This document shows, piece by piece, positions 41,585 through 56,500 of a DNA stretch of 64,000 nucleotides. Source of the stretch: Eudorina sp. 2006-703-Eu-15 (taxonomy: Eukaryota; Chlorophyta; Chlorophyceae; Chlamydomonadales; Volvocaceae); NCBI GenBank assembly GCA_003117195.1, contig BDSI01000029.1:1092196-1156195 (forward strand), written 5' to 3'. The notes under the pieces were generated by a model, which was not told where the DNA came from, did no database searches, and saw only the letters and a program-made list of their open reading frames with translations. The position numbers and the translations under genes were made by a program. Numbering within the stretch: position 1 is the first letter of the stretch; each line of letters begins with the position of its first letter.

Positions 41585-44500
41585 TGCACGCTGACCTCCT
41601 GCAGGCTCGTTCGGAGCTGCGCTGCGTCGGTCTCCAAGGCATCCCGCTGCACGCTGACCTCCTGCAGGCTCGTCCGGAGCTGCGCTGCGTCGGTCTCCAA
41701 GGCATCCCGCTGCACGCTGACCTCCTGCAGGCTCGTCCGGAGCTGCGCTGCGTCGGTCTCCAAGGCATCCCGCTGCACGCTGACCTCCTGCAGGCTCGTC
41801 CGGAGCTGCGCTGCGTCGGTCTCCAAGGCATCCCGCTGCACGCTGACCTCCTGCAGGCTCGTTCGGAGCTGCGCTGCGTCGGTCTCCAAGGCATCCCGCT
41901 GCACGCTGACCTCCTGCAGGCTCGTTCGGAGCTGCGCTGCGTCGGTCTCCAAGGCATCCCGCTGCCCGCCCCGCTGCACGCTGACCTCCTGCAGGCTCGT
42001 TCGGAGCTGCGCTGCGTCGGTCTCCAAGGCATCCCGCTGCACGCTGACCTCCTGCAGGCTCGTCCGGAGCTTTGCCGTTTCCGCTGTCAAAGCGTCTCTT
42101 TCCTCGTAAGCCTCACCCAGCAGCATATTGGTAGTTTCTGCATCCGACTGCAACCCAAGTCATAGGAAGAAACGCAACGAAGCAGGACGGAACCGTCATC
42201 AAATGGAATTTCAACAACGCGATCCCCATGCAACAATTTTGTCGTTGGTGGAATTCCCGGAGTGTTGCAGTACGAGCCGCGTTAAGAATAAGAAAAGGCA
42301 GAAAAAGCCTGAAGGAGGTTCTCCAATTCAATCTCCCACCTGCAGGCCGCCAATGTCCTCCAGTGTCTCGTCCAGCGTGGCTGCCAGCTGCGAGCGCAGT
42401 GACCCCAGGCAGAAGCCTTATAGCACACAATCCTGATGCGGTCATGCTAGGATTGGCAAATCACACGAAGTGTCCAAATCCCCAAGGCATTGCTGCACCA
42501 GTCGACTCCCAGGATTGCCAGCCAAGAACCAACCCTTGCACACACAGCCAGGCGCCACTGGCCCCGAGCCCGGCCACCCACCCGTTCACATTCTGCGACA
42601 TGCTCGTCGGCGCGCAGCCGCTGCGCGTCTGCCTCCGCCTCCAGGTCCTCGAGCTGAGTGGCCAGGTTGGCCTCCCGCTCCGCCGCTGCCGCCAGTTGGG
42701 CCTCCAATAACTCCACCTGCCGAGGCCGGAATGGCAGGTGGGCGTTGAGCTTCATGTACCCCGCGGCGCCAGTGGCCTAGCAGGTCTGCCAACACAAGCC
42801 CTCTCACCCTGCTCTCCAACCGGGGTTGCGCTGCCCACACAGGTAATCTTCTCAACTCGCCTTGCTTAGCGACTGTGACATGACGCCAAACTCCAATTGC
42901 CCCACTCCAAGACGACCCACCTGCGCCAAGGCATCCGTGTACTGGGTTTTCAGCGCCTCGTGTTCCCCGCTGATCCCCTCGAATCGGGCCTGCAACTCCT
43001 GGTGCTGCTGCTCCAGAGTCTCCTGCCGCGCTGCCGCCCCGGTCTGTGCGTCGCGCAGGACGGCATTGGTCTCCGCCAGTGATGCGCAGCTCGCCTGCAG
43101 GGTATCCCTCTGCGCCTCCAGCACCACCTGTCTGGCCTCCAGCTCCGCCAGTGTCCCCCGCAGCACATCCAGCTGCACCTGAACCTCCCCCTGCTCCGCC
43201 AGCTGCGCCTGCAGCTCGCCCAGCTGCACCCGCTCCGCCTCCAAGTCCGCACTGAGCGCCTCGTAGTTGTGCAGCAGCTCACTGTTCTCTGCGACCAGGG
43301 CCTCGTTGCGGGCCACCAGGGCCTCGCTGGCAGCTGACACGCGAACCAGCTCGGCCTCGGCCTGCACACACACGATAGGTATCAGGCCATGGGGCAGCAA
43401 CGGTAAGAGCAAGCTATCTCTGGCGGGGTACAGTGGTGGCCGAGGTTGGCATCAACAATGTCAGGCGATAAATCCGTTGCAAGGTAAAGATTCTGCCGAC
43501 AGCCTGTGTGTGGACATGTGGACACGAGTGACTCAGGAAGTCTTGCATGGGAAACATAAGTCCCAAAAGATGACAGTCCTTGGCAGTTTGCACGTCACAG
43601 CCTGAATGTTGACGGCAGGAGCCTGCAGGCTAGCGGGGTGCCGTTGGCCAACGAAAGCCGCCGTTATCGTAAGATGCCTGTAGTGTTGTGGTCACACTCA
43701 TCGCGTACTTGTATCTGTGCTTATCGTCACGTCGATCCAAAGCTTATCAAACAAAGCTAGTCAAAGATTCAGTCAACTTGGGCAGAGGTGCGGTCCCGCC
43801 GCACAACTCAGGCGAACGATCAGAATAAGACAGGCCGCACCATTCGTGCCGTCCGGGTCCCATGCCACTAAGCGTCATGAACTCCTCGTGTATGCGTGTT
43901 CTGGACCTTCGTTTATCAAGAGCGCATCCTTGGCTATGCACATATTCCTATATGCTTTGTAAGGATCAGGCCCTGCGAGCGAGCTGGTTAGCTCGTCCTC
44001 GTGCTGCGACGCCAGGCAACACAACTTACCACACATCCCCCACCCAGCTCTCTTAGCCTGCCTATCCGCCTCACAACTCAGGCCCCCTTTACAACTACAT
44101 CCAGCAGACCCCGTCCTTGACACAGTCGACACAGCGCGCGTGCGGGTCATGACTTCACACGGACGTCACAAACAACGGTGTGGTGCAGATAGGGTCGTGG
44201 CAAACTGGTGGCCGAGTGCGTGTTCAGGGTCGGACCCTTATCTCCATGGGACTGATACTGCGACGGCAGGCATGAGATACAAACGCTGCGGCAAACCCGA
44301 CCCAAGGATTGCAAGGGCCTGGGTAACGCTGTACAATAGCTTTGGCCGTGGCCTCTCGCGCAAGGCTCATGCTGTCAAGGTGCCGCACCGATGTGCTGTT
44401 ATTCCTCATGAACGACATCACTCCATAATGCCGCCAGCTCAGGCAGCACGGCCAAGTCGGCATCGGCCACAGCAGCGCGCCAGCTCAGGACCCTGGTGGA

Positions 44501-47500
44501 GCTAGCCTGGCCTGGACCTGCCGGTGGGCCCCCGGCCCCAGACCCGGGCCATACGCCGGCGCTGGACAGTGGCCAGGAGGCGGCTGCGGCTGCGGCCCTG
44601 GGGACACACCCCCGCTGGTGGATGCCGCTGTCCCGACTGCGGGCTGCTCAGCACTTTCACACCCAGGATGGGCGCCGCGCCCATGATCCCCACCAGCGCT
44701 GCCAGTCGCGAAAAGGTGGTGGTGGGAGCGGCCCCGTTCAGCGGACAGCCGCGGGGGCGCTAAGCCAGAGCAGTCCATTGCGGCGTGCAGCGTGGTGTCT
44801 GGGCCCCCGCTTCGAGGGCAGCTCGAGCCAAGGCCCGGAGCGGAGTGTGCAACGGACCCGCCCAGGTTCCGGCTGCCGCTGGCGAACAGCAGCGCCGCCG
44901 ACAGCACGCCGTCCTCCGCAACTGAGCCCGCTAGCTGGCCGACCGACGATGAAGTGGACGGTTGCGGTTGGCTAAGCTGGGTCTGGTAACCCGATGCCGG
45001 CGCTTGGGTGGGGCGGATCAGGCGCAGGTTCGGGAAGGTGAGGTTCCGGCCGAGGGTCCGTGGTGAACGCAGGGGGTGGGGCTGAAGGTGCTGCGGTGCC
45101 GCCAGGAGTTTCAGGATGAAGGAGACGGCAGCGGCGGCGAAGGACGAGGCGGAGGTGGAGAAACATGGCGAAGGAAACAGCAGTGGAGGCGGCGGAGGGG
45201 CCGATGGGGGCGGCGGCGGAGGCGGTGGAGACGATGTCGGGGGTTCTGAGGTTGAAAAGCCGCTGCTGGCCTATTTAGCCCAGCCATGTATATTCTTGGA
45301 CCGCATCTAGTGCATTGCATGCTGCCAGCCACAGACGGCCGCCCCCGCTCTCCAGGGACAGAGGCGTGGCCTGTCATGACGTTACGAGATGCAATCTGGG
45401 TTGCATTCTATACCATCTTACCGATTGGATGTTTCCGGCCATGCGGCCCTTGCACCTGGCTGTAGAGGCGGTATTGGCAGATACAAGCAGCGGCCTGGCG
45501 CCCTGCCACCTGCCCGCCCAGCCCCTTAACCCCCTGGACCCACCTCCTCCAGATCCGCCTTCTTGGCCCCCAGCTCTTCAGCCAGGACCGCCTTGCTCTC
45601 CACGGACGCCTAGAGGGCAATCAGAGAAACACGACAAGTGAAGAGGAGTTGGAGCAAGGCCTGCCTTGAGAACCTGGCTGACCGACCAGCACACGGACTA
45701 GTAATCGTGCGGGCCCGCGAGGGCGACATGTGAATAATCAGGTTCCTCTCATCCCTCCGTTACGGCCCTCGAGAGCCTTTCGTGAGATGCACCATAAGGT
45801 GGGCCATAAAGCAGCCATCAAATCCAATCCGCAGTCGGATCTCAAAAGTGGTTCAGAACACCGAGGCGGTCTGCGACTGGCGCAAAATCCTTCAGGGCCG
45901 CCCTCCCGCACACACCCTCAGGTCCTGCTCCGCCGCGGTAAACTTGGAGCGCAGCTCTGCGATCATGGTGTGCGCCCGGGCCACCTCCTTGACCTGCACC
46001 TCCAGCTTGTCGTTCTGCTCCTTGAGCTCGTCCCGCTCCTGCGTCACCTTGCTCAACCGATCCGTTGCCTGATCCAGGTCGTGTTTCAGACGTTCGCTCG
46101 TCTCCTTAAACTCCAGGGACTGCTTGTCCAGCTCACCGCAACGGCTGGCCAGCTGGTCCCGCTCCTGCTCCAGGCCGATCCGCTCTACCAGCAAAGCATC
46201 CATCCTGCGGGCTCGCGGAATCAAGGCAAGGACAGCGACGGCTGATGACCGTCATAAGGAACGGTAGCATAAGCGGATTATTCCAGCTGTGGAACGAATC
46301 AGGTTGTTTGGCCGCTACCATGCATCAGTTATGCAGCCATCGCATTCCGTCCTGGCCCCATCGCCCCTCTCTCGGCCTCCTGTCCTAATCCTGCTGCTCC
46401 CCCGTGCTCGGGACCCCTTCCCCAGCTCTCCGCGCTCCACCGCACCTCCGCGCCACGGCCTGCTGGTCGTCCTGCACCTCCTGCAGCCGACGCCGGAGCT
46501 GCGCTGCATACGCCTCCAGCTTCAGGCGCTCCTCCTCCACCTGCTCCGCGAGCTCCGAGGCCGCGGCGTCCATGGCAGCAAGGACCTGCAGACAAACCAG
46601 AAGCGGCAGCGCCAGGCATCATCCTCACAACCTGGGAATCCCCCTTCCAAACCTTCGCGGTTGTCATCATACCGTGCATGCGCCTGTCCCGCCGTGTAGA
46701 GGACCTCAGTGGAGAAGGGGTCCACGCTGGCCCAAAGGCCCTACACCCCTCCACACAGCTATTAACCCCCCGCTCGTGCAACCCTGCACTGACCCCTCCC
46801 GCCGGCGACTCTCACCTCCATATGGCGCCGTAAGCCCTCCAGATCCCTCCGCTGCACGGAGCTCAGGGCCGCGACGCCGTCACCGCCGTCGTCACCGACA
46901 GACCCCCTTCCGCTGCCGGCTTCAGGCCCCGCCCGCCCTTCGGCATCACCAGCCACTGGTGGGCTAGCAACGAGCGCCGCCACTGCCGCTTGGAGGTCCA
47001 GCCCAACGTCCTCGTCTGGGTGCGCGGCAGGGCCCTCCTCAGGGTCTGGATCCGTGGCTCGGCCAGCGTGGTGCCGACTGGTGCGGCGGCTGGCCTGCAG
47101 GCTGCGGGTTGCCCGGCGACTGGCGCTCGCGCTGATGTGCCGCGAGGCGGCCGCAGCCAGGTCGCTCACCTGCTGCGCGTATGCGTCCAGCTCCTGAAGT
47201 GTCAAGGAACGACGGGTGGGACAACAATGCGGGAACGGTGAAGCAAAGCTGACCGCGCCTTCGCTTGACGGCCAAAGTGGCGGTGCTAAGCGGCGCTTGT
47301 AAGCACATTGAGAGACGCAAGGCATCCAACGGGACTGGGTGCGAGGCAGGGCAGTAAAAGTACGCGCGTCGGCGGCGGGATCCAAGCCGCCCAAGCTGCT
47401 GACGGAACTGTCCGAGAAGGCAGCTCCCAGTTAGACAGCGCCGACCCCCTTGGCACGCTATCTGTTACATGCACACGAGCGCGGGACCGTCAGGCTACTC

Positions 47501-50500
47501 CTTATGGGGCGCTGGACCTCCCCGTACCTGCTTGACGCGCTGCTTCTCGGCGCGCAGCTCCAGCACCTCCACCTCCGCCTCCGCACTGCAGCTCTGCAGC
47601 AGGGCCAGCTGGGCGGCCAGGGACGCCAGCCCCTCCACCTGGGCGGCCACATCCGCCTGAGGGTATGGGGACGGCGAGGGGCGGCCGCATGGGTGAGCGT
47701 TTGGGGGAGGGGGGCCGCCATAAAACGGGCAAGACCCAGACGTCGAACCCAGCCAGACGCAGCTGCAGAGCCCGGAAATCCTTGTCGCTGTCATGGCCGA
47801 AGGGTAGTGCACAAGCGTGGACACCCCTTGCGCCCTTGGACCCTTGCTAATCCTGCTGGCCGAGCTGCACTACTGTAATTGCAAAGCGTAAGACAGCTGC
47901 GCTCCTGTGAGACAAGGTCCTCTGCCCGAGAGCTGACAGCCTTTCGTGCAAGCGTTTCCCATTAGGTACGGCTGCATGTAATAACCGAGTGCCGCGCACT
48001 CCCGACCCACACACCCACACGCTCACCTGTGAAATGCGCCGCGAGGGCCCGCCGGTGCTTGTGCCCGTGCCCTCGACCGCCGCCGGCACGCACACCAGAG
48101 GGTCAAGGGTCTCTGGGGATGTCCTTGCCGAAGAGGAAGCAGCTGATGCCGTGGCCGCCACATCGGAGGTTGCAGGTGCCCCGTTCATGTCGCTGCGCAG
48201 GCCCGCCAACGGCAGTGGTGCGCTCTGGCGGCGCCCCGTGTCCTGATCGCGCTGCGGCGTGCATTCCACGCTGCTGCCGCCTCCGCCACTGCCGCGGACA
48301 CTGGCCGCGGCCGCACCCTCGGTCCCGGTCTGTCCCTTGGCGAGCACACTGCGCACTGGCGTCCAGGGCGCCTTCGTGGCGACTGCCGTAGCGGCAGCTG
48401 CGCGAATGGCTTGCTCCGCGGCTGCAGTCACTTCGTTCAGCTGAAGTCCGAACGACCGGAGCGGCAGCAGCAACGGGGAACAACCAGCACAGTTTGGACA
48501 CTAGCTCACGCAATGAGCCCGCGTCATTGGCGGACACAGCTAACGCAAAATCAATTACCGTTAGTGGACGAAGCGACAGTACGCATCCTTCAGAAGTCCC
48601 CGCAAGCCTCGCCCAAGATAGTGCATGCGCAAGACCCCTTGTGTTGGACCTTCACGCAAAAAAACCCGCTTGCAGTTTTGCCGTTAAATACCCTCGGGTG
48701 CGGCACGCACCTGTCGATCCAGTTCCACCAGCTGATCGGACAAGAGTCGGTTTTGGTCCCGGGCCGACACCAAGCAGTCTTCCGCCTGCTGCATCCGCTG
48801 CGCTAGCTGGCTGCAATACGACATAAGGCCCCGGACCTGGTGCATGCAGGCACCATCGGGGAGGGCGGATCCGATGCGCATTCAAACACGACTCCGTCCA
48901 CCAACACATCGCAGGTTGTAGAGGCACAACCATATGCTACCTAGGTAGCTAGATTCCAGACACAACACAGGCACCCTAGACCAACACAGACACAGCCATA
49001 TGCCACCGCGTGGCCGGGCGTTCCACGCCGCTCCTCGATACCTACCAAATCATCCACCGTCCACGCCCACCTGATCGACGAACGCCATGACACGCCTTCT
49101 CTCCTCGGTGTGCTCCTCGGAAGCCAGCGCCCCGAGCTCCGAAAGTGCACCTGAAGGCAACCACATGCATCCGGGCCGCCCGGACACGGGTACACGAGTA
49201 CAGCCGTCAAACCCTTCGGCCGCACACGCGTTTGATGTGAAACGGGTTCAAAACGACACCAAGCGATGCGCCAGGAACCAACCAGAGCCAGACACCAGTT
49301 ATGAAATACCATGACAATGGGCCCTGCGATACCGACGCCGCTTGATCTGCTGCACGCCCATCCAGTCATGCCCACAATGCCCGGAGTACCGTGCACTGTT
49401 GAACACTGCTGCGACGTACTTTGGGTTGCACGGGCCGAATCGAAAGCGCAGACTCCAGCGCTGTTTACTGCGGCAAGTTCCGTCTCCGATGCGTTTTGCA
49501 AGAAAGCCTGGAAGGGACGCAAACCATGAACGGAAGCACATGTCTTCACGACAGAAAGCAACGCACGCAAGGCCATCGCACGTTCCTACCCACCATTCCG
49601 AAGGCACAAGCAATAATCAGCATAAGAATAATGCTAAGGCGGCCCAACAGACGGTGCATGATCCGGTGATAGCCCCACCTAACGAGTGCTGCGTGTGCCA
49701 GGGTTCGGTCGGGGCCTGTGTTTTCGCCGTAACCCAAGCTTCCCGCGCAGCTGCTGCCCCACCACGCGCTTGGATGGACCCCCGCCAGGCAAGTCGATGC
49801 CCTCGTATTCTGCCGCCGTCCGCAGTGACTCCCAGCCTCCGCCTTCTCACCGCCTGATGCGCCTCCGAAACCAGACTCAATCAGATACCCACCCGAAGCT
49901 CTCCCGCTTGGAGGTCCAGCACCCGGATAAGCGAAGCCGACGCAGCGGCTGCACACTGATTCTTCTCCTCCAGAAGCGAGACTTTGGCAGCAAGTGCCGC
50001 CAGACTGACGTTGGCCGCTTCGCGCTCCTCAACCACACGATTTTCAGCACACAGACGCTGCCGCTCTGAGGCCTGTGATGAGGAAGGGCGACCGGGTTTG
50101 TCTCAGGATTCACATCATGTGTGGTTACTTGCGCCGTGGACCTTGAAAGCAAAGGGCGTGGACGCTTTGGATCCAGTCCCGGTACCGGTACGCGAGGCAC
50201 ACTAAAGATTCAGGAGACAGCAGCAAAATGCGCGTTTCTCGTCTGAAACGTTTCATCCACTGACCTCCAGTTCACTCTCACGCGCGGCGAGCGTGGCATT
50301 GAGCTTCTTAACGAGCTCGTCGTGCTCAACCAATAGTGCAGCATAGCGCGCTTTAGAAGCTGCATCCTGACAGGCAAGCTCGGACACGGCCACAGCGAGA
50401 GATGACTCCTTTTCACGAAGCGCTGCCTCAATGTAAACCAGTTGCATGCGAGTAGGACCGAGCTCCGCCGCCTCCGCCTCCCGAATTGCCAGACGCTCAC

Positions 50501-53500
50501 GCAGCGGGGCCAACTCCGCTGCCTGGGCCTCAGCCTCCGCCAGCTGTGAGCGGAGCGGACCGAGCTCCGCCGCCTCCGCCTCCCGAATTGCCAGACGCTC
50601 ACGCAGCGGGGCCAACTCCGCTGCCTGGGCCTCAGCCTCCGCCAGCTGTGAGCGGAGCGGACCGAGCTCCGCCGCCTCCGCCTCCAGAACTGCCAGACGC
50701 TCACGCAGCGGGGCCAACTCCGCTGCCTGGGCCTCAGCCTCCGCCAGCTGTGAGCGGAGCGGACCGAGCTCCGCCGCCTCCGCCTCCAGAACTGCCAGAC
50801 GCTCACCTCGATGGGCTGCAAGTTCGGCGGTACTCTGACTTGCTGCACTGAGTGCGACCTCTGCATGCTGGATTTGTGATTGGGAAAGCAGCGATGTCAC
50901 CCCCCTTGCGTGAAGCTCGGTTTCTGCAATCGTCTGCATAGCTGCCTCTAGCCTAGCAGCGCTTTCGCAGTTCGCCGCCTTGATCTGTGACAATTGCTGG
51001 TTCAAGGCTGCGATGTCGAAATTACGGACCTCCAGGGATTTGGCCAAGGCGGTCATTTGGGACACCAAGTGCTCAGCCTCCGCCCTCCATTGCTGAGCTG
51101 CCCGTGTGGCTTTGGATCTGCCCTCCTCGAGTATGGAGGCTTCAGCCGCAAGCTGTGCCAGCATCACAGATGGCTCCCCGCACGATTGCTGGACGTCGCT
51201 CTCCGACGCAGCAAGGCGCCCCTTGACCGCTTGCAGTGCAGAATACAACACCTGAAAAAATGCAGCATGCACAGGCATCGAGTTCCCGATAAACAATCCT
51301 GTAGAAGCACGTCATGGGTCGGTGTACCCCGAAAACCTGAAATCAACAGCAGCGGCAACAACACAACAACCAATCTTTGTTCATTCTTGCGATCGAGCAC
51401 AGAGCCCCACCATTCGCTTTCGTAAGCCATCGGGTTCCTGGGGGGTGTAGGAAATCGGTAGACATTTCCTGGGAGAAGCTGTTGCCGTAAAGCTCGTAAA
51501 ACGCATATCAGCTTCAAACGCAACGGAACATGCGCACCGTATGACGCTGATCAGCTGCATCGAGCTCGTCTCTCAATGTCTTCTGGGCCGCTTCTGAGTC
51601 GGCGGCAATCTGGTCCCGCTCAGCAGTGATGCACCGTACCTGCTCCCGTAGCTCCAGTGCGACACCATCGGCAGCCACCACCCGTTTGTGTGCATGCTCA
51701 GCCACAGTTGCGTTTGCCTCCTGTAGTTGCTTCAGCTGAGTCCGGGCCGCGTCCAACTGCACACGCACCAGGGGCGGCCGCGGGGCCGGAAAGAGCAGGC
51801 GTCGGCGGCAACGGGCGCGCAAGAGTACCCGTAACGACACACATACACAGCAAGATGTTAACAATTAGCTTGTGCTGGTGAACATGGAAAGAAGGTAAAA
51901 CGCCTTAGGAAGCCGGCGCTGTCCCGCGACGAGCATCGGAAGTCGGGCGGTCGGTCGGTAAGGAATAAGGTACGTGGAATATGACTGGCCACAACCCCGT
52001 CCATTGGGAACACACGGGCTACTGCATGGATTGCTTGAGGAATACGGGTTTTTCATTGCTCAAGTGCATGCACTGCAGGGTATGTAGCGAACGCCTGCCA
52101 GGAATTGTCACAGCATGTTGAAAGCGCCTATTGCTGTGACAACAATCTGCACATGGGTTTCTGAACGACGCAAACAAAACTTCCTTCATTTGACTGGATT
52201 TGCGCAATGAACAGGCATCAACCGTTACATGTTGCAGTGAGCGGTTGCACCTGAACTCCCACGCATTGAAAATTACGCGTACATACGTACTCCCAAGGCC
52301 GAAACAATTGCCTCATTTTGTCAACTGTTTCGATGTCGTTTGTACTGCCGAACCCATCAACAGTCACAAACCGCCCAAAGCTGTCACTCCGTCAAGTCGC
52401 ACCCACGACTGTAATGACGCTCTTCGACTGCAAACGAACTGGCAGCACCAACGTCGTCGCCGCAACAAATCAGTGTTTACAGTCCATCCCGACTTTGCAA
52501 CGGGTTGGCTTCCCTCCTTGCGTATGCTATGGCAATGCGGCGAACCCTTGGCGGATACATAGTGCTTCTGAGCTCCCTGGGGATTGCAGGAGCCCTTGTC
52601 CTTACTCTTGGAGAACGGAACCAGCATTCGTCACATCCTGTGTTTGGGCCTGCCAGTCACACTTTTTGACTTAACCTATGCCGCATCTGCTGCATGACCG
52701 TTGAATTTCGCCTCCACTGATGCTAGCCTTCGCCGTTCAGATATTGACACCGTGCACGAATCTCAGCAAGCGGGTGAATGACTATTGCCGTGAAGCTCCG
52801 TCATCGTACGTACAAACCTTCACCCAAGACACGGAGCACCTGTGCAACCCCTTGTGCCCAAACTTTCCGGCGGCGAACACCCAGGCCTAACTGCACACTA
52901 CACGAATGACATCTGCATTTCATGCCATTGTCAATATGCTCATGCATGGCCTCTGTCAAAGAGCCTTCGCACCTGCGCATTCGCCTCCACCACCTGCTCG
53001 CACACGCTGGCCCTCTCCGCCTTGGCTACCGCAAGCTCCTGGAGCAGGGCGTTGGCCTGAAGGCAACCCACAGGACAGTGATGCAGTCAGTCGAGTGGCA
53101 CACGCAAATCCACTCTCATGGCCACCTGTTTGCCATATTGCTGCAGATCAGGGTATTATTTGTCCACTGGAGTTATGGCCACACACGCGCACACAAGTTG
53201 GGCCTCTCAACGGGAACGTCTAAAGACCATTGGACTAGGTCTTCCTCATCACACGCGGGTCCCCGCTCACTTGCTCCTGCAGTAACCGCATCTCCTCCGC
53301 CCGCGCCACCGCATCCACCAGGTCCTGCACTACTGCTGCCGCTTCGTCGGGCCCCTCCAGCAGCTGACGCACCTGCGCTGAAAGCTCCGAGCTTCGACGG
53401 GCCTCCACCTCGAGCCGCTCCTCCAGCAGAGCCGCCCGAGAGGCCGCCTCAGCTGCAGCCGCTGAGCTGCGGGACTCCAGCCCCGCCATTCCTACGCTGA

Positions 53501-56500
53501 GCGCCTCGCACTGCCGAGCCAGGTCATCGCGCTCCAACTTTAGCGGCTGCAGTGCCGTAGACGTCGCTGCTCGCTCCGCCTCCAGTTGAGAGCAAAGACC
53601 GCGAAGTCTACGCACATCGGCCTGGAGGCCCTCGCGCTGGGTGCAAAGCTCCACGGCGTACTGTCAGCAAAGACCAATGTAATGATGGATACAGAAGAAG
53701 CCGTTAAGATGGAAGGCGGCAAACCTGACAGCACGTGCCGTCTAATACAGAGAGCGGCACTCAAGAGTACCATGAACTGAAAAATGAAAACGGGACCATA
53801 GGCTTCAGTGATGAATACCATACCAGAGGAACGGCACAGCAGATCCAAGCGCCAGACCCTTCGTGTACTTCTTTGAATGTGCTCAAGCCAGAGGAACAAG
53901 GCATGCTGCTAAGTAGGTAGGTATGGCGGGGTGCGTTCCATGCACGCTTCATCGTGGCGGTGCCCCATGATGTAGTTGCTACTGCAGCAACGGCAGTAAA
54001 CAGTCGATGAAGATTGTGAGCCAACATACCGATGCCAGCTTGTCGCACTCAGCAGCAACCAGCACCAGGTCCGCCTTGAACTCCGAGACCTGGGCCTGTG
54101 TCGCCATGAGGGGGGCAGACTGAGTCACTACTACACATCACGGCCTTGGCAGCCGCTGTGCGAACCACGAATGACAGGCAAGGTCATGACGTGTTTATCT
54201 GCCGAAAGCCTTTTTTGTGCGCGGGCGGACCAAACAAGTAACCCCAGCACACGGATGGTCCAATTCGAGACCCGATGCCATGCTTCAATGCAAGAGCCTT
54301 ATGTGTTCTCGTGCACACCTCAGCTGCAGGATGAGAGCCCACTGGGCTCGCAATACGCACCTCCAGTGCTCTACAGCGCGAGTCGCGCTCCACGAGAAGC
54401 TCCGTCAGCTTCTGTGCCAGCCTGACCGGGGTATCAAGGCACAGCTGAAGTAACCAGGGTGATCTAGTTACCAAAGTAATCTAACGGTCGTTGATGCCTA
54501 GTCCAGCGCGATATTAGCAGAGCTTAACACAGAAACGGAATCTCACATGACCATCTGCATGCTCTTACACGTGATGCAACAGGCAAAACCATTCCGAAAG
54601 ATCCGTCCTTCACATTCGTACCGACCCATCAAGACACCACCCCGTCACGGTACGGTGGCCGAGTCTTGATGACCCAAAAGAAGTAATTTGATAAAGCCGT
54701 ACACGATTTGCCTTGCCAGGGTCTAGATCCGACCGCCGCTGCAACACCGCGGGCAACCGAGAACTCACCTGCGCAACTCCTCCAGGCTCTGCCCAACGTC
54801 TTTCAAACGCTGTGTTCCGGACTCCTGCAGCGTCTGCATCCGAAGGTTGATGTTGGCCGCCGCCTGCGATGAGCGCCTCATATCGGTGGTCAAGCCGGTG
54901 ACCAGCTGGCTCTCATTCTTCAGCTCGTCCTGATCACCAGGTACATGGCAGTCGGCACCAACCGTAAGCCACGCGTTGAAGGGACGTGGGGGGCAGCGCC
55001 TCAGGGTCGAAGTCTGCGAAGCTTGCACGGTTTGCGTCCAAGCCTGCTTGGCCCGACGGTTCGTCTCGACGCAACACGTAGGTGACCGTGGCATACCATC
55101 CGCATTCGAACAAGGCATATGCTCGGCTCCGCCCAGTTAACGACAGCCGGGCAGGCTAATTAGAGCAGGTGCCATGTTCAGGATCATCAACGTATAGGGA
55201 CAGACCCAGATCTTCGCCGAAACGATTTAAGCTGAAGGGAACCCCGAAACCATCATATGGTGCACCAGGAGAACGATCTTCTGCACCACATAAACCAACA
55301 ACGGAGTAATACTCACTACAGCCATCTGGAGAGTCTTCTCCTGGCTCTCCCGGGCCGTCACTGCACTTTGCAGTTGCGCCCGTACAGCGGCCAGCTCGGA
55401 CTGCACGGGCGACAACATCAAACACTGCAAGAATGACAAGCTGAATGACAAGCTCTTGTGGCCACCGCAGGAGAAGCTATACTAAACTAGTGCCACGAAG
55501 CGCAACAATTCGTGGGCCGCAACGTTGCAGAACGTGATAAAGTCTGTCCGGTGTGCGCTTGCCGAGGCTTGGGGCACGACCCCTCGCTGCTGTACTCCAA
55601 CGACACACCTGTAGGTTTGAGCAAGTGATGGCGAGCTCCTCCTGGTTGTCCTGTGCAAGACGAATTCACATCTGTCAAGAGGTTCATCCCATAAAGACAC
55701 AATCCATGGACTCATCTTACGAAACAAGCAATAAATTCTGCAACGCATACCCGTACTATCCATGATACACCACCCTTGGTTCAGTTGCCTTTCACACGCA
55801 CCTGGGCCTGCTCCGTATCCACCAATAGGCTTGCGTTGCGTCGCGACATATCCTTGAGCTGCGCCTGTTCATGCATCAGCGCAATATAGCCGGCGCGTCA
55901 CATTAGACTCGTTGCATGGACTGCGCGCACCGCCAAAATTGCCGCACGCAGTTCATCAGCCGCCACATTCGTTTATCAGCCGCTACATTCAAGCGCAGCG
56001 CAGTGTCACGTCCAAAACCGAGGCACCCTCGCACATCTGCTGCATGTCGTACCTCCAGTGCAGCAACCCGGGCCTCATGATCTTCCCGCAGCTGCTGCAC
56101 GCGGGCCTCATGATCGGAACTCAGATGCTGCACATCCGCCTCGAACTGTGCGCGTAGCGATCTGGTCGCAGAAGCCGCAACCTCCTCCGCCTCCAACTTC
56201 GCTTCTTCAGCCACACGCTGACAGGCGATAGCTTCAGCCAGGCGCGCGTTGGCTTCAGCCAGGCGCCCGTTGACTTCAGACAGACGCGCGTCGGCCTCAG
56301 CCAGGCGCCTATCGTCCACAGCCAGACGCTTACTGAGCGCCTCGCACTCCGCCTGTGCCTTGGACAGCTCTTCGCGCAGGCTGGCCTCCAAAGTCTCCTG
56401 TCGCGCCACCTCATCACGTGTCCAGCGGCATCCCTCTTGAGAGGGAGGGCCCTGCGTATCAACCGAAGATCAGGTGCGTGATCTCATTCATAATCGGTTC

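Larger units (their letters stand above)
40372..42070 (-). repeat. 63-bp tandem repeat (21-residue coiled-coil unit), about 26 copies
   Basis: Highly uniform repeats coding for three heptads, ETDAAQLRTSLQEVSVQ-RDAL, within the largest exon of the coiled-coil gene. The main variation is a synonymous-looking cgttcgg/cgtccgg difference. Near 41956 a 9-bp insertion adds three residues in frame. Near 41319 one base is missing, which shifts the frame. Two homopolymer blocks interrupt the array (separate entries). The near-identity implies recent expansion or homogenisation. Confidence 0.95.
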
